Assembly (NCBI GenBank): GCA_949283445.1
Contig: CASDTD010000110.1
Span: 1 to 9,548, forward strand
Direction: 5' to 3'
DNA length: 9,548 bases
From: an uncultured Coriobacteriia bacterium
GTDB taxonomy: Bacteria; Actinomycetota; Coriobacteriia; Coriobacteriales; QAMH01
In this document: positions 1-5,996 of the stretch, piece by piece
How positions within the stretch are numbered: position 1 is the first letter of the stretch
How the letters are laid out: every line of letters begins with the position of its first letter
Translations under genes and position numbers: made by a program
The notes under the pieces: generated by a model
Database searches by the model: none
Told to the model about the DNA's origin: nothing
Seen by the model: the letters and a program-made list of their open reading frames with translations, nothing else

Positions 1-582
1 CTCATCATGTTCGACGCCGCCTACGAGCGCTTCATCGTCGACGATAACGTGCCGCACTCCATCTTCGAAGTCGAAGGCGCCAAGACCTGTGCTATCGAGT
101 TCCGCTCCTTTTCCAAGACCGCCGGCTTCACGGGCATGCGCTGCGGCTATACCGTCGTGCCCAAGGAGCTCGTGCGCGAGGGCGTCAGCCTGAACGCGCT
201 GTGGAACCGCCGCCAGACCACGAAGTTCAACGGCGCTTCCTACATCATCCAGCGTGGCGCCGCCGCCATCTACACCGATGAGGGCGCACGGCAAGTCGAG
301 GAGACGCTGGCCTATTACCGCGAGAACGCGCGCGTCATCAAAGAGGGGCTCGAGCAGGCGGGCTATGAAGTCTACGGCGCGGTGAACAGCCCCTACGTGT
401 GGTGCAAGACGCCCGACGACATGGGTTCGTGGGAGTTTTTCGACCTGCTGCTGGAGCAGGCCAACATCATCACCACGCCCGGCGCCGGCTTCGGGCCGGC
501 CGGGGAAGGCTACATACGCCTGACCGCCTTCGGCGATGCGGATGCGACCAAGGAGGCCATCGAGCGCATCAAGGCGCTGTAG
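1..582 (+). CDS. dapL: LL-diaminopimelate aminotransferase, C-terminal part (5' end outside window)
   Basis: The reading frame is open from base 1 and ends with TAG at 580-582, giving 193 residues of a family that is usually about 410 long, so roughly the first half is missing to the left. The enzyme is a PLP-dependent fold-type I aminotransferase. It converts tetrahydrodipicolinate directly to LL-diaminopimelate with glutamate as amino donor, a short route to lysine and the peptidoglycan cross-linker. Visible here is the PLP-lysine motif [15 protein letters not shown], with the Schiff-base Lys codon at 115-117. Further on are [12 protein letters not shown], the [20 protein letters not shown] segment holding the C-terminal substrate-binding Arg, and an AxxRI-type end. 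These blocks match DapL better than generic AspC-like transaminases. No convincing terminator follows the stop. Confidence 0.93.
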   Translation, partial: LIMFDAAYERFIVDDNVPHSIFEVEGAKTCAIEFRSFSKTAGFTGMRCGYTVVPKELVREGVSLNALWNRRQTTKFNGASYIIQRGAAAIYTDEGARQVEETLAYYRENARVIKEGLEQAGYEVYGAVNSPYVWCKTPDDMGSWEFFDLLLEQANIITTPGAGFGPAGEGYIRLTAFGDADATKEAIERIKAL

Positions 583-661
583 GCACGCAAGATAGTTGAA
601 GCACGCAGGTCACAGCCGCGATCAGACCGCATTGCCGTCTTCCGGAAAACGCAGAGCGCAT

Positions 662-667
662 TATGAT
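662..667 (+). promoter_or_regulatory. Possible -10 element for the HAD gene
   Basis: TATGAT matches five of six positions of the consensus -10. It lies 33 bp before the ATG at 700, which would leave a short leader carrying the AGGAGA ribosome binding site. No good -35 is visible at the right distance; TTCCGG at 640-645 with a 16-bp spacer is poor. Read-through from dapL remains possible. Confidence 0.3.
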
Positions 668-699
668 AGGGCATGAGCACCCACGTGAGGAGACGGCAC

Positions 700-1386
700 A
701 TGAAACTCATCTTCGACTTCGACGGCACGCTGCATAAATCGGAATGCACCTACATCCCCGCGTTTCAGAGCGTGCGCTCGTTCATGGAACGGCACGGCTG
801 GCAGCCCGCCTGTGAGATGAGCGACGATGAGATCGGCTACTGGCTCGGCTACAGCTCGAAGGAGATGTGGGCCCGTTACGCGCCGGACCTCACGCCCGAA
901 CAACGCGCCGCCTGCGCGAAGGTGCTGAGCGACGAGATGCTCGAACGCGCGCGCCAGGGCAAAGCCCAGCTCTACCCCGGTGCGCGCACCGCCTTGGAAA
1001 CGCTGAAAGCCGAAGGACACACGCTCGTCTTCTTCTCGAACTGCCATCACGACTACATGACCGTGCACAGCGAGGCATTCGGGCTCAACGCCTATTTCGA
1101 CGCGTTTTTCTGCGGGGAAGACTACGGCTGGAAGACGAAGGCGGAGACTTTCGCGGACATCCGCGCGCGCCTCGGCACGACAGATGGCCCAGCACGCGAG
1201 TTCGTCGTCATCGGCGACCGCTTCCACGATATCGACATCGCCCGCGTGCACGGGCTTGTGGCCGTGGGCTGCGCCTACGGCTATGGCACCCGCGACGAGC
1301 TTGCAGGAGCGCAGGTCATCGTTAAAGACCCGGAACACTTGCTCGAGGGCGTGGAACAAGCCGTCCAGCTGGCAGCCAACCGCTAG
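700..1386 (+). CDS. HAD-superfamily hydrolase, phosphoglycolate-phosphatase-like
   Basis: A 228-residue HAD phosphatase with all four motifs. Motif I is DFDGTLH (nucleophile D6, acid/base D8), motif II is FFSNC (S113/N114), motif III is the Lys in GWKTKAE (K145 or K147), and motif IV is GDRFHD (D173, D177). The helical stretch at about residues 15-90 is a C1-type cap, as in Gph-like enzymes. Substrate is not predictable; a small phosphorylated metabolite is likely. The start at ATG 700 is chosen because AGGAGA at 688-693 lies 6 nt upstream. An in-frame ATG at 673 has no ribosome binding site and sits just downstream of a -10-like TATGAT (662-667). The stop overlaps that of the convergent gene in CTAG. 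It is separated from dapL by 117 bp, so it need not be co-transcribed with it. Confidence 0.9.
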   Translation: MKLIFDFDGTLHKSECTYIPAFQSVRSFMERHGWQPACEMSDDEIGYWLGYSSKEMWARYAPDLTPEQRAACAKVLSDEMLERARQGKAQLYPGARTALETLKAEGHTLVFFSNCHHDYMTVHSEAFGLNAYFDAFFCGEDYGWKTKAETFADIRARLGTTDGPAREFVVIGDRFHDIDIARVHGLVAVGCAYGYGTRDELAGAQVIVKDPEHLLEGVEQAVQLAANR

Positions 1387-2789
1387 CCCACGCAGGCGTC
1401 AATCTTCTCGAACTGCTCGGCAACGCCGCAGACCCAATGGGCAGACGAGCAGTAGGTTTCGCCCAGCTCGCTCAAAGACCCGGCCTGCGCAAGGCCCGTA
1501 TTCGATTCGGCCATGCCCTTGTGCCATTCGCGTATGGCCTCATCCCACGAGCTCCAGGAACTTGCTCCCCCATACGGGTCGGAATCAGCAGCACCCCACC
1601 CCCAGGCGTTGTGCGCCTTGATGCAGTGCACACCGCCCGAAGACTCGATGATGCTCACCGCAGCGCACAAACGCGGGTCGATCTTGTATTCGTACGCGTA
1701 TTTCGCCATGGTCTTTCCTTGCCCGGCAAGCGGCGCGTCGAGCTGCCCGAAAAACGCGTCGATGGCAGGCCCCCATTTCTCGACGAAATCCTCTTCGGCC
1801 AAGGCAAAGTCTGCGCCCGTGCCGAAGACAAGGTCGGTTTCGACGTTCGAGATGGCATTGACAGCGTCATACCAAGATGTCAGCTCGTCACGCGAAGCGC
1901 TTCGCGTCGCATCATGCCGCCGGGCAGCCGCCTCGATATCTTCGCGCGCCTGCCTGGCTTTCGGCTGTTTCGCGTCCAGTTTCTCGACGTGCTGCGCAGC
2001 ATCCTCGTCTGCCATGCGCGACTTCGAATCGGCTTTCTCGAGCGCAAGCGCCGTCTCGTTACCTGCAGCCACGGTCTTGTCGACCTTCTGTTCCTGCTGA
2101 GCCACCTTCTTGTCGAGCGCGGCAGCCTGTTCCTTCAAACCGTCCAGGCGCTCTTGCCGCGTGGAAAGCTCTGAACGGGCGGCCGCCTCGCGTTGTGAGA
2201 TATCGGAAGACCACGAGACGAGGTCTTTGTACCTGACCTTCCCGAACAAAACGGAGTAATAGGAAACGCCCGTGAGCGAAGATTCCTCGGCGCGTATCTG
2301 GTCGAGCTCGTGCTGCGCATCATCCAGCGCCGCCTGAGCCGTCTCGATGTCTTCCTTCATGTCAGAACTCTGTTTTTGCAGCTTCGACAAGCGCTTCCGC
2401 TGTTTTGCCAGACGGGCGGCCTCATCGGCCAACTCGCCTGCCGGGCCCGAAAGCTCCGATACAAGCGAGCCTGCCTTCGACGAGCATTCCGACGCTTTGC
2501 TGATGTGCTTCTTCTCGGCTGCCGTGAGCTTCTCGGACTTTTTCTGCTGTGCCGCTGGCTTTGTGGTTTGGGTCACATCGGGCTTTTTAGGAGTACTCGC
2601 GCCCCCACTGGGTGCGCCCTCCGCCACACCAGAAGACGAGCCGTGGTCTTCCGATGCCTGGCCAGTCGCCGGGCTTGCCTGCTCGTTTTGGTCGCCTTCA
2701 GGCAAACCGGCGCCGAACGAGGGAACGGACAGACTTATGACAAGCGCGCACGCACAAAACGCCGTGGCTGCGAAACGAGCTTTTCTCAT
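1383..2789 (-). CDS. Secreted coiled-coil protein with C-terminal lysozyme-like domain (PcsB/CwlO-like layout)
   Basis: A 468-residue protein. Residues 1-27 form a Sec signal peptide: MRKAR, then a hydrophobic stretch to about 22, then SFGAG as the likely cleavage region. Residues 30-85 are a low-complexity Ser/Gly/Pro/Gln linker. Residues 86-305 are Lys/Glu/Ala/Gln-rich coiled coil, broken near 173-195 by VSYYSVLFGKVRYKDLVSW. That hinge resembles the one in PcsB and CwlO-type hydrolases, which are known to be activated by FtsEX. The C-terminal domain (about 355-468) carries IDPRLCAAVSIIESSGG, where E382 is the candidate general acid, followed by NAWGWGA, WDEAIREW and five Cys (375, 389, 447, 454, 466) that could form disulfides outside the cell. 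This fits a lysozyme/transglycosylase or glucosaminidase-like fold, so the inferred role is peptidoglycan cleavage in division or growth. ATG 2789 is preferred over GTG 2798 because GAGG lies 8 nt upstream of the ATG. Confidence 0.8.
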   Translation of the reverse strand: MRKARFAATAFCACALVISLSVPSFGAGLPEGDQNEQASPATGQASEDHGSSSGVAEGAPSGGASTPKKPDVTQTTKPAAQQKKSEKLTAAEKKHISKASECSSKAGSLVSELSGPAGELADEAARLAKQRKRLSKLQKQSSDMKEDIETAQAALDDAQHELDQIRAEESSLTGVSYYSVLFGKVRYKDLVSWSSDISQREAAARSELSTRQERLDGLKEQAAALDKKVAQQEQKVDKTVAAGNETALALEKADSKSRMADEDAAQHVEKLDAKQPKARQAREDIEAAARRHDATRSASRDELTSWYDAVNAISNVETDLVFGTGADFALAEEDFVEKWGPAIDAFFGQLDAPLAGQGKTMAKYAYEYKIDPRLCAAVSIIESSGGVHCIKAHNAWGWGAADSDPYGGASSWSSWDEAIREWHKGMAESNTGLAQAGSLSELGETYCSSAHWVCGVAEQFEKIDACVG

Positions 2790-2809
2790 TGGTAACACCT
2801 CATCATGTG

Positions 2810-2835
2810 TCCTAGAAAGAATGTTCTTTCTAGGA
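2810..2835. promoter_or_regulatory. Perfect 12-bp inverted repeat, probable operator
   Basis: TCCTAGAAAGAA (2810-2821) and TTCTTTCTAGGA (2824-2835) are exact reverse complements separated by TG. The dyad lies 21 bp before the start codon of the minus-strand secreted protein, at the expected transcription start of its candidate promoter. Neither strand has a U-tract after it, and the 2-nt loop is too tight for a good terminator. A binding site for a dimeric regulator is the most natural reading. A 5'-end mRNA hairpin is the alternative. No second copy was noticed in the window. Confidence 0.6.
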
Positions 2836-2840
2836 TTTAG

Positions 2841-2868
2841 AGTTTACAATATATAATTGAACAGGCAA
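2841..2868 (-). promoter_or_regulatory. Candidate promoter for the secreted coiled-coil/lysozyme-like gene
   Basis: Read on the minus strand, TTGCCT (complement of 2863-2868) and TAAACT (complement of 2841-2846) are separated by 16 bp. They lie in a locally AT-rich stretch that stands out from the GC-rich surroundings. The predicted start near 2834 falls at the edge of the 12-bp dyad, so a protein bound there would block initiation or early elongation. Confidence 0.45.
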
Positions 2869-3167
2869 TAAGATTTTGCTGAAATGCGATGGCCCGTTGG
2901 GGACCGGGTATCCAATCGGATTTCGAGAAGGCGATATGGAGCAGGGGCGAATGCCTGCAGCGCACCGCCTGCGCGCGCATGGCTGACTATACTCTCTTTT
3001 CGACCAGAAACGTGTGAGCTTCCCGTGAACTTGCGCGTATGTTGAAAACATCTCGTCACACGATCGAATGACAGCGAAAACTTGCCCGCGCCACACACGT
3101 GAAACCCCAGCTTGGGGTATCCTTGGAAAACGTTTGAACTGAAACGAACATAGAAAGGCATGAAGCC
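2869..3167. other. Non-coding stretch before the deformylase-like gene
   Basis: With the operator and promoter to its left this makes a 378-bp gap between divergent genes. No reading frame with a ribosome binding site was found. It holds a weak plus-strand promoter candidate (TTGAAA 3042-3047, TCGAAT 3064-3069, 16-bp spacer) and an isolated TATACT at 2988-2993 without a -35. There is also a small dyad, ACCCCA (3104-3109) and TGGGGT (3113-3118) with a 3-nt centre, about 50 bp before the GTG start. No known riboswitch or small RNA was recognised. Confidence 0.4.
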
Positions 3168-3587
3168 GTGATACAGCAGATCGTGACCGACGAAAACGCA
3201 CTGCAGGTGAAATCGGAAAAGGCAACTCCCGAAGACGCGCAGGTCATACAAGACCTCTTGGACACCTTCGAAGAGCACGCCGACGAATGCGTTTGCATGG
3301 CGGCGAACATGATTGGCGTGAACAAGCGCATCATCGTCATCACCGACATCACGGGCGAGGCCAAAGTCATGGTGAACCCGCTCATCGTGGACAAGAAGCA
3401 GGCGTACTTCGCCGAAGAGGGATGCATCTGCCGTCCCGACGGCAAGGAGCGCGGCGCCAAACGTTACAAGCGCATCAAGGTGCGCTACTGGGATGCAGAT
3501 TTCCAAGAGCATACCGAGTCGTTCCAGGGCTTCATGGCGCAGTGCGTCCAGCACTCCGTCGACCATTGCAACGGCGTGCTCATCTAA
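3168..3587 (+). CDS. Short peptide-deformylase-like protein with altered active site
   Basis: A 139-residue protein of the peptide deformylase fold, similar in size and order to the short Def-like group of Gram-positive bacteria rather than to Def of about 170 residues. True Def removes the formyl group from nascent N-terminal Met and has motifs GxGLAAxQ, EGCLS and HExDH. Here they read CVCMAANM (41-48), EGCIC (84-88) and HSVDH (129-133). The three metal ligands (C86, H129, H133) are kept. The catalytic Glu is Ser130 (codon TCC), both motif I Gly are Cys, and the motif I Gln is Met. Six Cys (41, 43, 86, 88, 126, 134) all lie in or beside the active-site motifs. Deformylase activity is doubtful; an inactive or repurposed metal protein is possible. 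The start is GTG 3168, with AAAGG 9 nt upstream and an N-terminus (MIQQIVTD) like the family. Confidence 0.75.
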   Translation: MIQQIVTDENALQVKSEKATPEDAQVIQDLLDTFEEHADECVCMAANMIGVNKRIIVITDITGEAKVMVNPLIVDKKQAYFAEEGCICRPDGKERGAKRYKRIKVRYWDADFQEHTESFQGFMAQCVQHSVDHCNGVLI

Positions 3588-3701
3588 CACACGCAAGCTG
3601 TACGGAATCGCACACGCGACTGCTCCAAAACACGCAGCTGCTCTGCTTCGGCTTTCGCCTGGAACATGAGCCCGAAAGACTAAGATTATGTTAAATGTCC
3701 A

Positions 3702-3729
3702 CTGCCGGCTTGCGTGCGCGTAGTAGAAT
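3702..3729 (+). promoter_or_regulatory. Candidate promoter for ilvE
   Basis: TAGAAT (3724-3729) is a good -10, and CTGCCG (3702-3707) at 16-bp spacing is a weak -35. The same -10 hexamer with the same spacer occurs before the macrodomain gene, where the -35 is much better. The predicted leader is about 35-40 nt. No leader peptide or T-box was recognised in the 181 bp before ilvE. Confidence 0.35.
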
Positions 3730-3763
3730 TTCGGGCATATTTGTACACCTACATCAGGTTCGT

Positions 3764-3773
3764 GGGAGATGAT
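3764..3773 (+). promoter_or_regulatory. Shine-Dalgarno-like GGGAGATGAT that contains the first ATG of ilvE
   Basis: GGAGATGAT differs at one base from the anti-SD complement GGAGGTGAT. The ATG at 3769 lies inside it, with no spacing. Measured from GGAG (3765-3768), TTG 3775 is 6 nt away and TTG 3778 is 9 nt away, both usable. This favours a TTG start and a protein beginning MEKKDLDW (from 3778). The only other help for ATG 3769 is a bare AGG 10 nt upstream. Confidence 0.45.
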
Positions 3774-4815
3774 TTTGTTGGAGAAGAAAGACCTCGATTG
3801 GGCAAACCTCGGGTTCGCCTATCAACCAACCGACTTCAGCTACGTTTGCAATTACAAAAACGGCGAGTGGGGCGAAGGCGAGCTCACGAGCGACCACACG
3901 CTCAGGCTCTCCGAATGCGCCGGCATCTTCCACTACTGCCAGGAGGTCTTCGAGGGTCTGAAGGCCTACACCACCAAAGACGGGGAAATCGTCTGCTTCC
4001 GCCCCGACCTCAACGCCGAGCGCATGTACGATTCCGCCGAGCGTCTGTGCATGCCGCCGTTTCCCAAGGACCGCTTCGTCGAGGCCGTGAAGGAAGTCGT
4101 CAAGGCCAACGCCGCGTGGGTCCCGCCGTTCGGCTCGGGCGCCACGCTCTATATCCGTCCGTTCATGGTCGCCACCGGCGAGGTCATCGGCGTTGCCCCC
4201 GCTGACGAATACCAGTTCCGCATCCTCGTCACGCCCGTCGGGCCCTACTATTCCGGCGGCGTCAAGCCCGTCAAGCTCAAGATTTCCGAATACGACCGCG
4301 CCGCGCCGCACGGCACCGGCAACATCAAGGCCGGCCTGAACTACGCCATGTCGCTGTACCCCAGCGTCTCCGCGCACGCCGAAGGCTATGCCGACAACAT
4401 GTTCCTCGACCCGCAGACCCGCACCTACGTGGAAGAGTCCGGCGGCGCGAACATCCTGTTCGTGAAAGAAGACGGCACGCTCGTCGTCCCGCAGTCGTTC
4501 ACCGACTCCATCCTGCCCTCCATTACCCGCCGTTCTCTCGTGCACGTTGCCGAGAACATGCTGGGCATGACCGTCGAACAGCGTCCCGTCAAGTTCTCCG
4601 AAGTCGAGGCCGGTGAATTCGTCGAGGCCGGCATGTGCGGCACCGCCGCCGTCATCTCGCCCGTCGGCCAGATTGACAACGGCAGCGAGAGCATCGTGCT
4701 GAAAAGCGGTATGGAGACCGTCGGCCCGGTCATGAAGAAGCTGCGCGAGACCCTCACGTCCATTCAGGACGGGGAAATCGAAGGTCCCGAAGGTTGGGTC
4801 GTCAAGATCTGCTAA
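3769..4815 (+). CDS. ilvE: Branched-chain amino acid aminotransferase (PLP fold type IV)
   Basis: A 348-residue transaminase interconverting Leu, Ile and Val with their 2-oxo acids, using 2-oxoglutarate/glutamate. Length and motifs match the long bacterial BCAT group. QEVFEGLKAY is at 58-67, RPFMVATG at 130-137 and a loop YYSGGVKPVKL at 160-170. The PLP lysine is K187 in GTGNIKAGLNYA. The cofactor-ring Glu is E223 in VEESGGANIL, followed by TDSILPSITRRS and the phosphate-binding loop GTAAVISPVG at 291-300. All expected catalytic residues are present, so it should be active. It appears monocistronic: a candidate promoter lies upstream and a hairpin terminator begins 27 bp after the stop. The coordinates use the first ATG; TTG 3778 is at least as likely as the true start because of the Shine-Dalgarno position. 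Confidence 0.95.
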   Translation: MILLEKKDLDWANLGFAYQPTDFSYVCNYKNGEWGEGELTSDHTLRLSECAGIFHYCQEVFEGLKAYTTKDGEIVCFRPDLNAERMYDSAERLCMPPFPKDRFVEAVKEVVKANAAWVPPFGSGATLYIRPFMVATGEVIGVAPADEYQFRILVTPVGPYYSGGVKPVKLKISEYDRAAPHGTGNIKAGLNYAMSLYPSVSAHAEGYADNMFLDPQTRTYVEESGGANILFVKEDGTLVVPQSFTDSILPSITRRSLVHVAENMLGMTVEQRPVKFSEVEAGEFVEAGMCGTAAVISPVGQIDNGSESIVLKSGMETVGPVMKKLRETLTSIQDGEIEGPEGWVVKIC

Positions 4816-4841
4816 CGCTCGCATTCGTCTGCACTGCGCGC

Positions 4842-4876
4842 AAAGCCCGCCAGCACCATGTCGGCGGGCTTTTCGT
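4842..4876 (+). terminator. Rho-independent terminator after ilvE, possibly two-way
   Basis: AAAGCCCGCC (4842-4851) pairs exactly with GGCGGGCTTT (4863-4872) around an 11-nt loop, followed by TTTTCGTTT on the plus strand. On the minus strand the same stem is followed by only three U before GCGC, so it could also help end the convergent permease transcript, whose stop is about 90 bp away at 4964. No gene was seen in the 87 bp between hairpin and permease stop. Confidence 0.85.
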
Positions 4877-4963
4877 TTGCCTGCTCGCGTCGCATGTGAC
4901 ACCACGGCCCTGCGCTTACGTCGGGCGCGATGAAAGCGTCGCACGCGACGTTGAGGAAATGCC

Positions 4964-5911
4964 CTACTTCTTCTGCAAGCTGACGATGAACACCGTCGCT
5001 ATCATCAGCACCATGCCGACCCAGTCCGCCCAACCAAAGGCCGTGCCCAGCCACAATGTGGCGATAACCGTCGCGCTGACCGGTTCGGCAGTGCCCAGCA
5101 AGCTGCCCTTGACGCTGCCGATAACGGACACGCCATGCAAGTACAGGCCATACGCGCCGAACGTGCCGACCACGACGATGAGCACGAGCACCACAACGCC
5201 GTCAAGACCGAGCGCCGGCACGCTCATCTGCACTCCGAACTGACCGCCCGTCGCAATCCACGCAAGACCGGCACCTGCGAAGACCACGAGCGCGGCCACG
5301 CCGCTCACGAGCATGCCGAGTCCCGTTGGCAGCACGCTGCCCCAAGCCTCGAACAGGCGCTTGGGGTAGACGACGTAAAACGTCGCAGCCGCCGCGCTCA
5401 AGATGCCGAACGCAAGGCCGATGCCAGAGACTTTCAGGGAGTCGAAATCGCCTTTCGTGGCGATGAGCACCGTCGCGAAAAACGCCAACGCGATGGCCAC
5501 GAGCTCGAACGGGCGCGGCAGCCGGCGTGCCGTGACGCAGACGATGAAGAGCACGAACACGACGTTGAGCGCCTGAAGCACCGTCGCCGTGCCCGCGTTG
5601 GTGTAATCGATGCAGATGAGGTAGAACAGCTGAGCCGTGTACACGCCGGCACAGCCGAACAGGACAACGGAGCGCACCGCGTCGTTGTCTTTCAGCAGCT
5701 CCCGAAGGGCGGTGCGGTGCTTGAAAACCAGCAAGGCCAAAAACAGCACGCCCGCGCCCAAGCTGCGCACCACCGTGACGAAAAACGAGGAAGCTGCGTA
5801 ATGTGTGAACAGATACTGGGCGCACGTGCCCGAGAAACCCCAGCACACGGCGCCTACCAGCGCGCACGCGATGCCCGTCGCGAACCTGCTCACATCTCCC
5901 CCGCTTCTCAT
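4964..5911 (-). CDS. EamA/DMT-superfamily permease
   Basis: A 315-residue integral membrane protein with about ten hydrophobic segments in two repeated halves, the usual 2 x 5 TM layout of drug/metabolite transporters. Typical EamA features are WGFSGTCAQYLF in TM1 (residues 24-35), TNAGTATVLQALNVVFV at the end of the first half (104-120), ATKGDF (151-156) between the halves, and LLGTAEPVSATVIATLWLGT (271-290) in the last quarter. The substrate is unknown; members export amino acids, nucleotides or drugs. ATG 5911 gives a normal N-terminus, though its ribosome binding site is weak. GTG 5893 is an alternative, with GGGGGA just before it. Longer starts would run through the divergent promoter and into the next gene. 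A distant paralogue lies at 7596-8534 on the same strand. Confidence 0.88.
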   Translation of the reverse strand: MRSGGDVSRFATGIACALVGAVCWGFSGTCAQYLFTHYAASSFFVTVVRSLGAGVLFLALLVFKHRTALRELLKDNDAVRSVVLFGCAGVYTAQLFYLICIDYTNAGTATVLQALNVVFVLFIVCVTARRLPRPFELVAIALAFFATVLIATKGDFDSLKVSGIGLAFGILSAAAATFYVVYPKRLFEAWGSVLPTGLGMLVSGVAALVVFAGAGLAWIATGGQFGVQMSVPALGLDGVVVLVLIVVVGTFGAYGLYLHGVSVIGSVKGSLLGTAEPVSATVIATLWLGTAFGWADWVGMVLMIATVFIVSLQKK

Positions 5912-5924
5912 CGTCGTATGTGTA

Positions 5925-5952
5925 TTGCCACAGGCGAGTATAGCCGTAGAAT
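5925..5952 (+). promoter_or_regulatory. Promoter for the macrodomain-nitrilase unit
   Basis: TTGCCA (5925-5930) and TAGAAT (5947-5952) are each five of six to the sigma-70-type consensus, with a 16-bp spacer. This is the best promoter in the window. Transcription would start near 5959, giving a leader of about 38 nt with GGAG at 5985-5988, 8 nt before ATG 5997. Confidence 0.6.
5937..5942 (-). promoter_or_regulatory. Possible -10 for the EamA permease
   Basis: TATACT on the minus strand (complement of AGTATA) matches five of six consensus bases and would give a leader of roughly 20 nt to ATG 5911. No good -35 is at standard spacing; TTTGCA is 14 bp away. It lies inside the spacer of the divergent macrodomain promoter. 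Confidence 0.35.
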
Positions 5953-5996
5953 GATTGCAAACCGCACGTAACGCGCAACGTATCGGAGAAACGCCC

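Noticed and set aside
3160..3171. Mini reading frame ATG AAG CCG TGA whose stop overlaps the GTG start of the deformylase-like gene
   Set aside because: The only purine-rich site is 1 nt from this ATG, too close to serve it, while it is well placed for GTG 3168. Overlap is probably chance.
3652..3682. CTTTCG and CGAAAG facing each other downstream of the deformylase-like gene, considered as a terminator
   Set aside because: Only 6-bp arms with a long loop and no U-tract.
3754..4944. Minus-strand frame of 396 codons opposite ilvE
   Set aside because: ilvE is unmistakable on the plus strand; the opposite frame has no motif and runs through the terminator.
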